Below, one piece after another: positions 7,728 to 17,774 of a DNA stretch of 64,000 bases. The stretch covers positions 124,001 through 188,000 of the forward strand of contig NZ_SJSO01000002.1 in NCBI RefSeq assembly GCF_004331735.1. Reading direction: 5' to 3'. Positions within the stretch are counted from its first letter, which is position 1, and each line of letters starts with the position of its first letter. Source of the stretch: Pedobacter psychrodurus. Lineage in GTDB: Bacteria; Bacteroidota; Bacteroidia; Sphingobacteriales; Sphingobacteriaceae. A program made the translations under genes and the position numbers. The notes below the pieces were generated by a model that was not told the DNA's origin, did no database searches, and saw only the letters and a program-made list of their open reading frames with translations.

Positions 7728-8969
7728 TTGGATATATTTGATAAGATAGCAAAGCACATGGGGCCCCTTGGCCAACACCAGAAATGGTCTCATGGGTATT
7801 TCTCATTTCCAAAATTAGAGGGAGAAATTGCACCTCACATGCAGTTTCGTGGAAAAGAGCATTTGGTTTGGAGTTTAAACAACTACTTAGGTTTAGCCAA
7901 TCACCCAGAAGTTAGAAAAGCAGATGAAGAAGCTGCTGCAAGATTTGGTATGGCTTACCCTATGGGTGCCCGTATGATGAGCGGTAACTCAAACTATCAT
8001 GAGCAATTGGAGCAGGAGCTTGCAGAATTTGTAGGTAAACCGGATGCCTTTTTATTAAACTATGGTTATCAGGGTATGGTATCCATTATCGATACTTTAG
8101 TTGATAGAAACGATGTTGTGGTGTACGATGCAGAATCGCATGCCTGTATTGTAGATGGATTACGTTTACACATGGGTAAACGATTTGTTTACAAACATAA
8201 TGATATTGAAAGTGCCCGTAAGCAATTAGAACGTGCTACCAAACTGGTAGAAGAAACCGGAGGTGGTATCCTTTTAATTACTGAAGGTGTTTTCGGAATG
8301 AGCGGTGCTCAGGGTAAACTAAAAGAAATTGTTGAACTGAAAAAAGATTTCAATTTCCGTATCCTGGTTGATGATGCACATGGTTTCGGTACAATGGGTA
8401 AAACCGGTGCAGGTACACACGAAGCACAAGACTGTATTGAAGGAATAGATGTTTATTTTGGAACCTTTGCTAAATCTATGGCAGGTATTGGTGCTTTTGT
8501 TGCTTCAACAGAGCAAATTACCAATTTCTTAAGGTATAACATGCGTTCTCAGACTTTTGCTAAAGCATTACCTATGCCAATGGTAATCGGTTTGTTAAAA
8601 CGCTTAGAATTGCTGAAAAGCCAGCCCGAGCTAAAAGATAAACTTTGGGAAATTGCAATGACCCTGCAAAAAGGATTACGCGAACGCGGATTCGATTTAG
8701 GTGTTACCGATTCAGTAGTTACTCCGGTTTTCTTAAAAGGTGAACTTTCTGATGCCACTGCAATTACTTACGATTTACGCGAGAACTATAGCATCTTTTG
8801 CTCAATTGTAGTTTATCCGGTAATTCCAAAAGGTATGATCGAACTGCGTTTAATTCCTACAGCTGTTCATACGCTGGAAGATGTTCAACGTACTTTAGAT
8901 GCTTTTAGCGAAGTTGCTGAAAAATTAGAAAACGGATATTATAAAGAGAATCTCTTCGCTACCGTTTAA
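7728..8969 (+). CDS. PLP-dependent alpha-oxoamine synthase family enzyme
   Basis: Members of this fold-type I family (serine palmitoyltransferase, BioF, KBL, cysteate acyltransferase) condense an amino acid with an acyl-thioester and decarboxylate it. In the 413 residues I see the PLP-stacking His138 (AESHAC), the cofactor-ring segment VDDAHGFG (Asp215, His218) and the Schiff-base Lys249 in GTFAKSMAGIG. The start is TTG at 7728 (LDIFDKIAKH); the next in-frame Met is at codon 11. It is monocistronic between two terminators. Sphingobacteria make sphingolipids, so serine palmitoyltransferase is possible. However, the sequence differs clearly from the Sphingobacterium enzyme as I remember it, so the substrate is left open. 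Confidence 0.85.
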   Translation: MDIFDKIAKHMGPLGQHQKWSHGYFSFPKLEGEIAPHMQFRGKEHLVWSLNNYLGLANHPEVRKADEEAAARFGMAYPMGARMMSGNSNYHEQLEQELAEFVGKPDAFLLNYGYQGMVSIIDTLVDRNDVVVYDAESHACIVDGLRLHMGKRFVYKHNDIESARKQLERATKLVEETGGGILLITEGVFGMSGAQGKLKEIVELKKDFNFRILVDDAHGFGTMGKTGAGTHEAQDCIEGIDVYFGTFAKSMAGIGAFVASTEQITNFLRYNMRSQTFAKALPMPMVIGLLKRLELLKSQPELKDKLWEIAMTLQKGLRERGFDLGVTDSVVTPVFLKGELSDATAITYDLRENYSIFCSIVVYPVIPKGMIELRLIPTAVHTLEDVQRTLDAFSEVAEKLENGYYKENLFATV

Positions 8970-8987
8970 GATCAATTAAAATCTTAC

Positions 8988-9020
8988 AAAGCCCTTTAAA
9001 TGTATTTAAAGGGCTTTTTT
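8988..9020 (+). terminator. Terminator after the oxoamine synthase gene
   Basis: AAAGCCCTTTAAA (8988-9000), a four-base loop, then TTTAAAGGGCTTT and a T run. Confidence 0.9.
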
Positions 9021-9229
9021 GTAAAAGTCGTTTTTGTAAAAATCTGTATTTCAGTTACTTGATATGATTCTTTTCCCCATAATATGTTTATAAATGCATA
9101 GCATGTGGAAAAAAACGGCGTGGAAGGCTGTTTTTTATTGTTCTAAAAATTTTTTTATTTCATCAAACCCTTTAAATTAGAGTAGATAATTAAAAACTAA
9201 ACCTTAAAGAACCATAGGAGTAATTAAAA

Positions 9230-9406
9230 ATGAAAAAATTCGAAGAAGTAAAAAGTTTAGTAGCAGCTTTAGAAGCTGATGCAGACAAATTTTATAGCAA
9301 AGGTAACAGCGCTGCTGGAACCCGTATACGTAAAGGTATGCAGGATTTGAAAAATTTAGCTCAAGCGATCCGTTTAGAAGTTCAGGATACGAAAAACAAA
9401 GCTTAA
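9230..9406 (+). CDS. Histone H1/Hc1-like small DNA-binding protein
   Basis: This 58-residue gene starts MKKFEEVKSLVAALEAD and ends DTKNKA. It has the composition and length of the short Bacteroidota proteins annotated as histone H1-like (Hc1 family): an N-terminal acidic helix, then a basic helix with KGNSAAGTRIRKG and KNLAQAIR. It probably binds DNA as a nucleoid-associated protein. An unusually clear AGGAG (9216-9220) lies 9 bases before the ATG, which suggests strong translation. A T-rich terminator follows directly, so it is monocistronic. A TGTGGAAAA 9-mer like those before ftsZ lies upstream at 9104-9112. Confidence 0.85.
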   Translation: MKKFEEVKSLVAALEADADKFYSKGNSAAGTRIRKGMQDLKNLAQAIRLEVQDTKNKA

Positions 9407-9426
9407 GCGATCAAAATATTATTATG

Positions 9427-9461
9427 AAAAGCCTCAGAATATTTTCTGAGGCTTTTTTTTT
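9427..9461 (+). terminator. Terminator after the H1-like gene
   Basis: GCCTCAGAA (9431-9439) pairs with TTCTGAGGC (9444-9452), flanked by an A run and a long T run. An open frame at 9424-9642 starts in this hairpin and is not considered a gene. The remaining 290 bp to the next start are AT-rich with only the palindrome listed next. Confidence 0.93.
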
Positions 9462-9728
9462 CTATGTTTTTAATTTTTACATCAAATATGTTTTTTACTA
9501 TAAAATATATAAGACAAATAATTTTTCCTTGAAAAGTTTTCTTAGTTTCCTATTTTTACAACTGATATGCTCTACTGGAGAAATACATCTTACCAGAAAC
9601 CTAATTATTACCAATTTGTATAATATTCATTTTAGTATTTAAACGTAGAACGTAATAAACGCTAAAAAATAGCTTTTTCAATTTTATCACACTTTTTTGG
9701 TGCAATAACAGATAAATGGGAATAAAGT

Positions 9729-9743
9729 GTTAACATTATTAAC
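9729..9743. promoter_or_regulatory. Palindrome GTTAA-N5-TTAAC upstream of the Crp-AraC gene
   Basis: The arms GTTAA and TTAAC are separated by CATTA, and the element ends 10 bp before the GTG start. The position suits an autoregulatory operator for the regulator that follows. AT-rich context makes a chance palindrome possible. Confidence 0.3.
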
Positions 9744-9753
9744 CGTTACTTAA

Positions 9754-10737
9754 GTGTCAAAATATTTGCAATATACTCGGCCAGCTAGTGAAGATGTCAG
9801 CCATGTTCTGAATATCATGGGCGCTGTTCATCCAATAGATAGTGAATTAATTGAAGAGTTTGATAGACATTTGTTAAGGCTGAGGATTAAGAAAGATCAG
9901 ATACTTTTCAATGAAAATGAAGTGTGTGAATACATGTATTTTATCATTAAGGGAGCATTGAGAGGTTGTACCACGCACAACAAACAAAAAATAACCACCT
10001 ATATTTCTGTAGAGAATGATTTTGTAAGTTCTATTTCAGGTCTTCATGGACTGGGCTATTCGCAGGAATATGTAGTAGCTGTTGAAGATACCGATCTTCT
10101 GGCGATACATAATAACGAACTCAATCGTCTTTTTGCACATCACTTCGAGCTAAATTATATCTTTAGGGTTATTTTGGAGAAATATTACAAGGATGCCCAG
10201 CAGAGAGCGCATATTATACGAGTAGGAAATGCAAAAGAAAGGTATCTGTATTTTGCTAAAACCAATCCGGGTTATTTAGATCGCCTTCCTTTAGAACTGG
10301 TGGCTTCTTTGCTGAATGTTAAGGCCTCTACATTGCTATCCATCAGGAAAAGTTTTTCAAAACCTAAAGAGCGCAGCAAGGATTTAGCAGAATTTGGGCG
10401 AAAATTAGAACTTCAAGTTAACAAACATCAATTATTTAGGCACAAGGATATCAGACTGCATGCTCTTGCTCAAAAGATAGGCCTAAGCAGTCATGAACTT
10501 TCTGTTGTATTAAACAGCCATTTCAATAAAAGCTTTATTGATTATATTAATCAGTATCGGGTAAACTGGATTAAGGATAGTATCCGCAATCCGGAGATTA
10601 TGCAAAATTTCACGCTAGAGGCATTGGCTTATAGTGCAGGTTTTTCTTCCAGGAGTGCTTTCTATAACTCTTTTAAAAAATTAGTGGGAATGAGCCCTGT
10701 TGAGTATTCAAAGAACATCGAGAAACAAAAGAGTTAG
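9754..10737 (+). CDS. Crp-like cyclic-nucleotide-binding domain fused to AraC-type HTH regulator
   Basis: The N-terminal 130 or so residues form a cNMP-binding-like beta barrel (NENEVCEYMYFIIKGALRG, EDTDLLAIHNNELNRLF). A Crp-type linker and HTH-like stretch follow at about 165-205 (RYLYFAKTNPGYLDRLPLELVASLLNV). The C-terminal 100 residues are a clear AraC/XylS double HTH, with LHALAQKIGLSSHELSVVLN and FTLEALAYSAGFSSRSAFYNSFKKLVGMSPVEY. It therefore joins elements of two regulator families in 327 residues. The start is GTG at 9754. The gene is monocistronic and its target is unknown. A Crp-only relative is at 45.6 kb. Confidence 0.85.
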   Translation: MSKYLQYTRPASEDVSHVLNIMGAVHPIDSELIEEFDRHLLRLRIKKDQILFNENEVCEYMYFIIKGALRGCTTHNKQKITTYISVENDFVSSISGLHGLGYSQEYVVAVEDTDLLAIHNNELNRLFAHHFELNYIFRVILEKYYKDAQQRAHIIRVGNAKERYLYFAKTNPGYLDRLPLELVASLLNVKASTLLSIRKSFSKPKERSKDLAEFGRKLELQVNKHQLFRHKDIRLHALAQKIGLSSHELSVVLNSHFNKSFIDYINQYRVNWIKDSIRNPEIMQNFTLEALAYSAGFSSRSAFYNSFKKLVGMSPVEYSKNIEKQKS

Positions 10738-10923
10738 ATTAACGTTTTTGTGACAGAAATGCCACTTTGAGCTGGTTTTTGCAAGTTAGTTGTATTGATT
10801 TATAATATAGGACAAAGTTAGTCCTCCTATCTTCGCCAGAGGAAACCTGATTGGCTAATTTCGTTAAATAAACATTAACGATATAGCTTTCACTGGCTTT
10901 TTTAGCCACAATTGGTTAAGACT

Positions 10924-11406
10924 ATGATAAGAATGATGCGTGCTGCAGACTGGAGTGAGGTTAGTGCTATTTATCAGGAAGGAATCGATACAGGTACTGC
11001 GAGTTTTAGAACTCCCGACGCTTCCTGGAAAGATTGGGATTCATCACACCTTAAAGCTTGTAGGTTTGTAGCTCGAAAAGGTAAAGAAATTATAGGCTGG
11101 AGCGCTCTTTTGCCAGTATCTGCAAATTATGATATCGGTAGGGTAGGCGAGATAGAAGTGTATGTTAGATATGGTTATAAAGGTCAGGGGATAGGTTCTT
11201 TATTGTTAGATGCCCTGGTTAAAGAAAGCGAAAATAAAGGCATTTGGATGCTTCAGGCTGGGATATTTTTGCAAAATTCGGCCTTACTGAAAATTCATGA
11301 AAAAGCTGGGTTCAGGCTAGTGGGATACAGAGAAAAAATTGGCAAAGCTAAGGGTATATGGCAGGATAACCTGCTGATGGAAAGAAGAAATAAATTGATT
11401 GCATGA
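10924..11406 (+). CDS. GNAT N-acetyltransferase, phosphinothricin acetyltransferase-like
   Basis: About 160 residues with the GNAT fold. The acetyl-CoA loop is RYGYKGQGIGSLLLDALV (consensus Q/RxxGxG/A), and the C-terminal EKAGFRLVGYREKIG and WQDNLLMER are typical of the Pat/Bar and MddA group that acetylates phosphinothricin or methionine sulfoximine/sulfone. I prefer the ATG at 10924 (MIRMMRAADW) over the in-frame TTG 12 bp earlier. It is monocistronic with a shared terminator downstream. The natural substrate cannot be told from sequence. Confidence 0.85.
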   Translation: MIRMMRAADWSEVSAIYQEGIDTGTASFRTPDASWKDWDSSHLKACRFVARKGKEIIGWSALLPVSANYDIGRVGEIEVYVRYGYKGQGIGSLLLDALVKESENKGIWMLQAGIFLQNSALLKIHEKAGFRLVGYREKIGKAKGIWQDNLLMERRNKLIA

Positions 11407-11410
11407 TAAA

Positions 11411-11448
11411 CAAAAGGCCTAAGAAAATAATTTCAAAGGCCTTTTGTT
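11411..11448. terminator. Bidirectional terminator
   Basis: CAAAAGGCCT (11411-11420) pairs with AAGGCCTTTTG (11436-11446), between two convergent genes. Confidence 0.8.
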
Positions 11449-11452
11449 ATTT

Positions 11453-11728
11453 TTAGTATCTGAATGACTTATAATCATCAGCATAAATTCCTTTCTCAAA
11501 CCTCACAAGTTTTTCATTTCGAAAAAAGAAAAATTTGTAATTCGTGCTGGCGTAATATGTGCTATAAATTCTGGTTCCATCTTCTTCATTCGCAGCGACC
11601 AATTCCGGCTTGTTTTTCTTTTTGAAATCAGATTCTGACATGCCCATCGTAAAAGTAGGTTCGAAGCCAACAAAGGCCCTACAGCTCAGCATAACCAGTG
11701 CCAGGCCAATTAAAATTAATTTTTTCAT
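11453..11728 (-). CDS. Small putative lipoprotein
   Basis: I chose the internal Met as start (MKKLILIGLALVMLSC) because it begins a clean lipoprotein signal with a lipobox-like VMLSC, so the mature protein would start at Cys16. The remaining 75 residues are soluble and charged, with FTMGMSESDFKKKNK and a Tyr/Phe-rich middle. It somewhat resembles short periplasmic proteins whose domain begins with a SEXDF segment, but I do not recognise a named family. It is monocistronic and convergent with the acetyltransferase gene. Confidence 0.65.
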   Translation of the reverse strand: MKKLILIGLALVMLSCRAFVGFEPTFTMGMSESDFKKKNKPELVAANEEDGTRIYSTYYASTNYKFFFFRNEKLVRFEKGIYADDYKSFRY

Positions 11729-11871
11729 TGTGTGTTTAATTTGTGTGTATCGAAGCCAATTCAATAATGATGCCCTTAATATTCCTAAAACTTTTGTGGG
11801 GTTATAGTTTTTGGTGTGTGTATTAAGGTGTTGATTGTCAGTTGATTTATTTGCGTAATTTTTTATTTACA

Positions 11872-11926
11872 CACAAAAAAACAGATTGTCCTCATTTGCG
11901 TTTTTAGCAAAATCTAACAATCTGTT
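11872..11926 (-). terminator. Terminator of dapA (minus strand)
   Basis: ACAGATTGT (11881-11889) pairs with ACAATCTGT (11917-11925), with a second inner stem TTTGC/GCAAA. Read on the minus strand, a T run follows, just after the dapA stop. Confidence 0.7.
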
Positions 11927-11950
11927 CTAAAATTTAATGTGGATAGTGAT

Positions 11951-12838
11951 TTAAACTACCACACTTAGTTTTTCTATTTCTACTATAATTGATTTCTCTA
12001 AAGATGCAGAAGCTTTAACCAATGGTAGTCTTACCGTATCGCCACAAACACCTAAATGTTTTAATGCGGCTTTTATTCCGGCCGGATTCCCCTCAGCAAA
12101 CGCCAAACGGGTAAACTCTATTAAGCTTAAGTGAGCAGGTAAAGCTGTCTTGTAATCGCCAGCTAAACATTGTCTAACCATATCAGAAAGTTGCTTAGGC
12201 AATGCATTGCCAATTACCGAAATTAAGCCCGATGCGCCCAAAGCAATCATAGGTAAAGTAATCGGATCGTCGCCAGAGATTAAAAGAAAATCTGCGGGTT
12301 TATCTCTCATAATCTGGTTAAACTGATCGAAACTTCCTGAAGCTTCCTTGGTAGCGATGATGTTTTTAAAATCATGCGCCAGTCTGCAAGTAGTTTCCGG
12401 ACTCATGTTGCTTCCTGTACGGCCTGGTACATTGTATAAAATCAAATCCAAAGGAGAAATTTCAGCCAGGTATTTATAGTGCTGATAAATTCCTTCCTGT
12501 GTGGGCTTGTTGTAATAAGGACTAACCGATAAAATGGCGCTATAGCCGGTAGTATCAAAAGTTTTAATGTCTTCAGCAACGGCTAATGTATTATTGCCGC
12601 CAATTCCGGCAACTAAAGGTAATCTGTTATTGTTAATTTCAGCAGTATAAGCCCACACCTTCTTCTTCTCGTCCTTGGTCATTGTAGCGGTTTCGCCGGT
12701 TGTACCTAAAGAAACGAGGTAATCTATCCCTCCGTCTACCAAATGATTAATCAGGTTTTTTAAGCCGTTATAATCAACTGATCCATCTGTGTTGAAAGGT
12801 GTAACCAATGCTACACCAGTACCCTGAAATTTGTTCAT
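11951..12838 (-). CDS. dapA: 4-hydroxy-tetrahydrodipicolinate synthase DapA
   Basis: DapA condenses pyruvate with aspartate semialdehyde, the first step towards diaminopimelate and lysine. The TIM-barrel protein has 295 residues. It shows GTTGET at 45-50, Tyr135 with the substrate-binding Arg140 in YNVPGRTGSN, and the Schiff-base Lys164 in IATKEASG. Length and motifs are typical. It is transcribed alone, with its own terminator downstream and a repeat-flanked GxxExxY gene upstream. Diaminopimelate feeds the same wall pathway as murC/murG, though the genes are not linked by operon. Confidence 0.96.
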   Translation of the reverse strand: MNKFQGTGVALVTPFNTDGSVDYNGLKNLINHLVDGGIDYLVSLGTTGETATMTKDEKKKVWAYTAEINNNRLPLVAGIGGNNTLAVAEDIKTFDTTGYSAILSVSPYYNKPTQEGIYQHYKYLAEISPLDLILYNVPGRTGSNMSPETTCRLAHDFKNIIATKEASGSFDQFNQIMRDKPADFLLISGDDPITLPMIALGASGLISVIGNALPKQLSDMVRQCLAGDYKTALPAHLSLIEFTRLAFAEGNPAGIKAALKHLGVCGDTVRLPLVKASASLEKSIIVEIEKLSVVV

Positions 12839-12861
12839 TATATAATTTACTTTTTGTTTTT

Positions 12862-12888
12862 ACCACGGAGCCACAAAGGACACCAAGG
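12862..12888. repeat. 9-nt-period repeat, left flank of GxxExxY gene
   Basis: Three nonamers in register: ACCACGGAG, CCACAAAGG, ACACCAAGG. They are inverted relative to the right-flank copy at 13341-13367 and belong to the same family as 452-617. Confidence 0.75.
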
Positions 12889-12902
12889 TTTTTATTTTTT
12901 GG

Positions 12903-13283
12903 TTATAAATAGCCATTTATAACTCTTTTTATCCCATCTTTTATTTTTGCCTCGTTAAAGTTAATGAGTAATCCTAGCTTACAGTTAGAGAGCTTTAAGT
13001 AGGTTATTGTTTGTGCTAAGTGAACATCTTTAAGAATATTTACAGCTTTCACTTCAATAATAACTTTTCTTTCAACCAAAATATCTATCCTGTAATTACA
13101 ATTAAGCTTTATATCCTTGTAATGAACAGGAAGATCTATTTGATTGGAAACCTGCAATCCTGCATTAATCAATTCATAAACCAGACAAGCCTCATAGGCT
13201 GACTCTAACAATCCTGGACCCAGCTCAATATGAACTTGATACGCAGCATTAACAATTAATTTAGCAATTTCATCTTCAGTCAT
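12903..13283 (-). CDS. GxxExxY family protein
   Basis: The 126-residue protein carries the family signature as GLLESAY (residues 24-30) within HIELGPGLLESAYEACL. It also has a core like PD-(D/E)XK nucleases: Asp in YRIDILVE, then IIEVKAV with the Glu-x-Lys pair, and a C-terminal LGLLINF strand. The family is widespread, often multicopy, and of unproven function. A nuclease-like role is inferred from the core. The gene is closely bracketed by inverted 9-nt-period repeats, 14 bp beyond its stop and 58 bp before its start. Neighbours dapA and ligA are housekeeping genes, so it looks like an inserted unit. Confidence 0.9.
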   Translation of the reverse strand: MTEDEIAKLIVNAAYQVHIELGPGLLESAYEACLVYELINAGLQVSNQIDLPVHYKDIKLNCNYRIDILVERKVIIEVKAVNILKDVHLAQTITYLKLSNCKLGLLINFNEAKIKDGIKRVINGYL

Positions 13284-13340
13284 CCCTTAATATTTTAAAA
13301 TAATTTATTTTGAAGCAATAGGGATGCTTTAATCAATTAA

Positions 13341-13367
13341 CTTTGTGTTCTTAGTGTCTTTGTGGTA
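13341..13367. repeat. 9-nt-period repeat, right flank of GxxExxY gene
   Basis: Three nonamers in register: CTTTGTGTT, CTTAGTGTC, TTTGTGGTA. They match the 534-560 copy almost base for base and are inverted relative to 12862-12888. Confidence 0.75.
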
Positions 13368-13372
13368 AAATA

Positions 13373-15397
<2,025 letters not shown>

Positions 15398-15507
15398 TTA
15401 GAAAAAATACTTCTTTTTTACTTGGCTAAACCCAGAAATTATATTGTTTTTGTGTGCCAGTATATCTTATATAAGGGCTAACAGAGATTTATTGATCTAG
15501 TAAAAAT

Positions 15508-16182
15508 TTAGGCTAACTTTCCTTCAATCTCTTTAAAAATATCCATATAGTCTTTTTCTAAAACTGCCTTGAAAATCCCCAACTGAAAAGTAAGCTCCAG
15601 AAGTTGTTTCTCACTTAACGTTTCTGGCCATAAACGCATACAGATCCTGTTAAGGGCGTAACTGATATTTTCGAGTTTTTGGTAACTTAACAGGTATTTA
15701 CTGCTGATGAATTTTGCTAAAAAACCAAAAAATATTTCAGGATCTTTTAGTTTACAGTGCTCCAGAAAATCGCTTAACGATTCTTTTTTTACCGTTTCGA
15801 GTTTATCGTAGAAATGATTCACCTGAACCAGGTTATGCTCCACTAATAAATGATCCAATAAAAGTTCTAAGCCAATATGAGCAAGAAATGACGGGCGAAC
15901 AGCAGTATTTTCTACAATAGGTTTAATGAGCTGCTTAAGTTCGGTGGTTTTCTCCAAAAAGAAATTAGAGGAATGAAAAAGCAGGTCAACAGCTAAATGT
16001 CTTTTCCAGCCAATTAGTAGGTTTTCTTCATCAGGATTTCCTTTAAATAGAAATTCATTCTTCTGGGGATATAAATTTGCCTCTTTTGCAGCATTTTTAA
16101 TCAGATCAGGCAAAACCGTTCCCATTACCACATTGGCATCATTATTTGTCCGGTCGAAATAATAATGGGATAAAAAGTTCAT
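15508..16182 (-). CDS. ACP phosphodiesterase (AcpH)-like protein
   Basis: I placed the start at the internal Met (MNFLSHYYFDRTNNDANVVMG, residue 34 of the longer frame). This gives the N-terminus seen in the AcpH/DUF479 group (MNFLAH...G(N/T)xLxD), here MGTVLPDLIKN, with a conserved His-Asp arrangement and a later FLAHIGLELLLDHLL stretch. AcpH releases phosphopantetheine from acyl carrier protein in enterobacteria, but many Bacteroidota relatives are uncharacterised. Mostly helical, 224 residues, no signal peptide. It is monocistronic and divergent from tyrS. Function is uncertain. Confidence 0.6.
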   Translation of the reverse strand: MNFLSHYYFDRTNNDANVVMGTVLPDLIKNAAKEANLYPQKNEFLFKGNPDEENLLIGWKRHLAVDLLFHSSNFFLEKTTELKQLIKPIVENTAVRPSFLAHIGLELLLDHLLVEHNLVQVNHFYDKLETVKKESLSDFLEHCKLKDPEIFFGFLAKFISSKYLLSYQKLENISYALNRICMRLWPETLSEKQLLELTFQLGIFKAVLEKDYMDIFKEIEGKLA

Positions 16183-16353
16183 CTTGCAAGGTAATGTTTT
16201 CTGATATGGTTGTAAAGAGCCAATGGTAAAATATTGGTAAGGATAGAGGGCTGTAAAGTGCAATTGCGATAACTCATTCACAAAACCAACTAATTTGCTT
16301 TAAACTAAGCTAAAATTTTATCTTTGCACGCACATTATTAAAGTGTTTGTACA

Positions 16354-17640
16354 ATGACGAATTTTGTTGAAGAGTTAAGATGGCGTGGCATGCTGCATGA
16401 TATTATGCCGAATACTGAAGAAAAGTTAAACGAGGGTATGACTTCTGGTTATATCGGTTTCGACCCTACTGCAGATTCGTTGCACGTTGGTCACTTAACG
16501 CAGATCATGACACTGATTCATTTTCAAAACGCTGGCCACAAGCCATTTGCTTTGGTTGGTGGTGCTACAGGTATGGTAGGCGATCCTTCAGGGAAATCTG
16601 ATGAACGTAACCTTCAGACGCCTGAAATGATTGAGCATAACCTGAAAGGGATGAAAAGCCAATTATCCAAATTCTTAAAATTTGAAGAAGGCGGAAATGG
16701 CGCAGTAATGGTTAACAATGCCGATTGGTTTAAGGATATGAATCTTTTCACCTTTATCAGAGATGTAGGTAAACACATTACCGTGAACTACATGATGGCA
16801 AAGGATAGCGTTAAAAGACGTTTGGAAGGCGATTCTGGACTATCTTTTACTGAATTCTGTTACCAGTTGATTCAGGGTTACGATTTCTATCATTTATGGA
16901 AAAACGAAAACTGTCTGGTACAGATGGGTGGATCTGATCAATGGGGCAATATTGTTACCGGAACGGAGCTGATCAGAAGAAAAGATGCAGGTACAGCTTA
17001 TGCCATTACAACACAATTGATTAAAAAAGCAGATGGAACCAAATTTGGTAAAACCGAGAGTGGCGCAGTTTGGCTAGACCCGGAGAAAACTTCTCCATAT
17101 AAATTCTACCAGTTTTGGTTAAATGCATCAGATGATGATGTGAAAAAATGGATTCGCATTTTTACCCTTAAAAATAAAGAAGAAATAGAAGGCTTAGAAA
17201 AAGAACACGATGCTGCTCCGCATTTGCGTATTCTGCAGAAAGCTTTGGCTGAAGATATTACAGTAAAGACCCATTCAGTAGAGGCTTTGGAAACTGCTAT
17301 TAAAACTTCAGAATTTTTGTTCGGAAACGGATCTTTGGAATTTTTAAGAGGCCTATCTGATAAAGAAGTGCTGGATATATTTGATGGTGTACCACAATAT
17401 AAGATTTTGATAGAAGAACTTGGTGCCGGAATTGATGCAGCAAGCTTACTTGCCGAAAAATCGGCTATTTTCCCTTCAAAAGGCGACGCTAAAAAAACCA
17501 TTCAGGGTGGAGGTGTTTCTGTAAATAAAGAAAAGGTAGCTGAAATGGCTCAGATCTTTAACGCAGATCATTTAATAAACGACAAATTTATCGTGGTACA
17601 AAAAGGAAAGAAAAACTATTTCCTTTTAATCGCCGAATAA
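16354..17640 (+). CDS. tyrS: Tyrosyl-tRNA synthetase
   Basis: TyrS charges tRNA-Tyr. It has 428 residues and is a class I synthetase with the HIGH-type motif HVGHL in GFDPTADSLHVGHLTQ, the tyrosine-binding QGYDFYHL and GGSDQWGNI segments, and the KMSKS-type loop KFGKTESG. The C-terminal S4-like RNA-binding domain is seen at about 360-428 (FPSKGDAKKTIQGGGVSVN). All features are typical. It is monocistronic, divergent from the AcpH-like gene, with a weak hairpin after the stop. Confidence 0.97.
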   Translation: MTNFVEELRWRGMLHDIMPNTEEKLNEGMTSGYIGFDPTADSLHVGHLTQIMTLIHFQNAGHKPFALVGGATGMVGDPSGKSDERNLQTPEMIEHNLKGMKSQLSKFLKFEEGGNGAVMVNNADWFKDMNLFTFIRDVGKHITVNYMMAKDSVKRRLEGDSGLSFTEFCYQLIQGYDFYHLWKNENCLVQMGGSDQWGNIVTGTELIRRKDAGTAYAITTQLIKKADGTKFGKTESGAVWLDPEKTSPYKFYQFWLNASDDDVKKWIRIFTLKNKEEIEGLEKEHDAAPHLRILQKALAEDITVKTHSVEALETAIKTSEFLFGNGSLEFLRGLSDKEVLDIFDGVPQYKILIEELGAGIDAASLLAEKSAIFPSKGDAKKTIQGGGVSVNKEKVAEMAQIFNADHLINDKFIVVQKGKKNYFLLIAE

Positions 17641-17648
17641 TATTTTCG

Positions 17649-17684
17649 AGCCCAATGAAATTAAAGATTTATTCATTGGGCTTG
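17649..17684 (+). terminator. Hairpin after tyrS, probable terminator
   Basis: AGCCCAATGAA (17649-17659) pairs with TTCATTGGGCT (17672-17682). The stem is long, but only a short T-rich tail follows. Confidence 0.55.
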
Positions 17685-17774
17685 AATTTAAAATTGAACG
17701 GGAAGTTAATCTCCCGCAAGAGCTTCTGTTAAGCTGTATCGCCCATGAGTTACGAAACTGGATGATGAAGGTAT

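Noticed and set aside
9424..9642. 72-codon frame after the H1-like gene
   Set aside because: It begins inside a strong terminator hairpin and is Phe/Tyr/Ile-rich from AT-rich DNA; no family resemblance.
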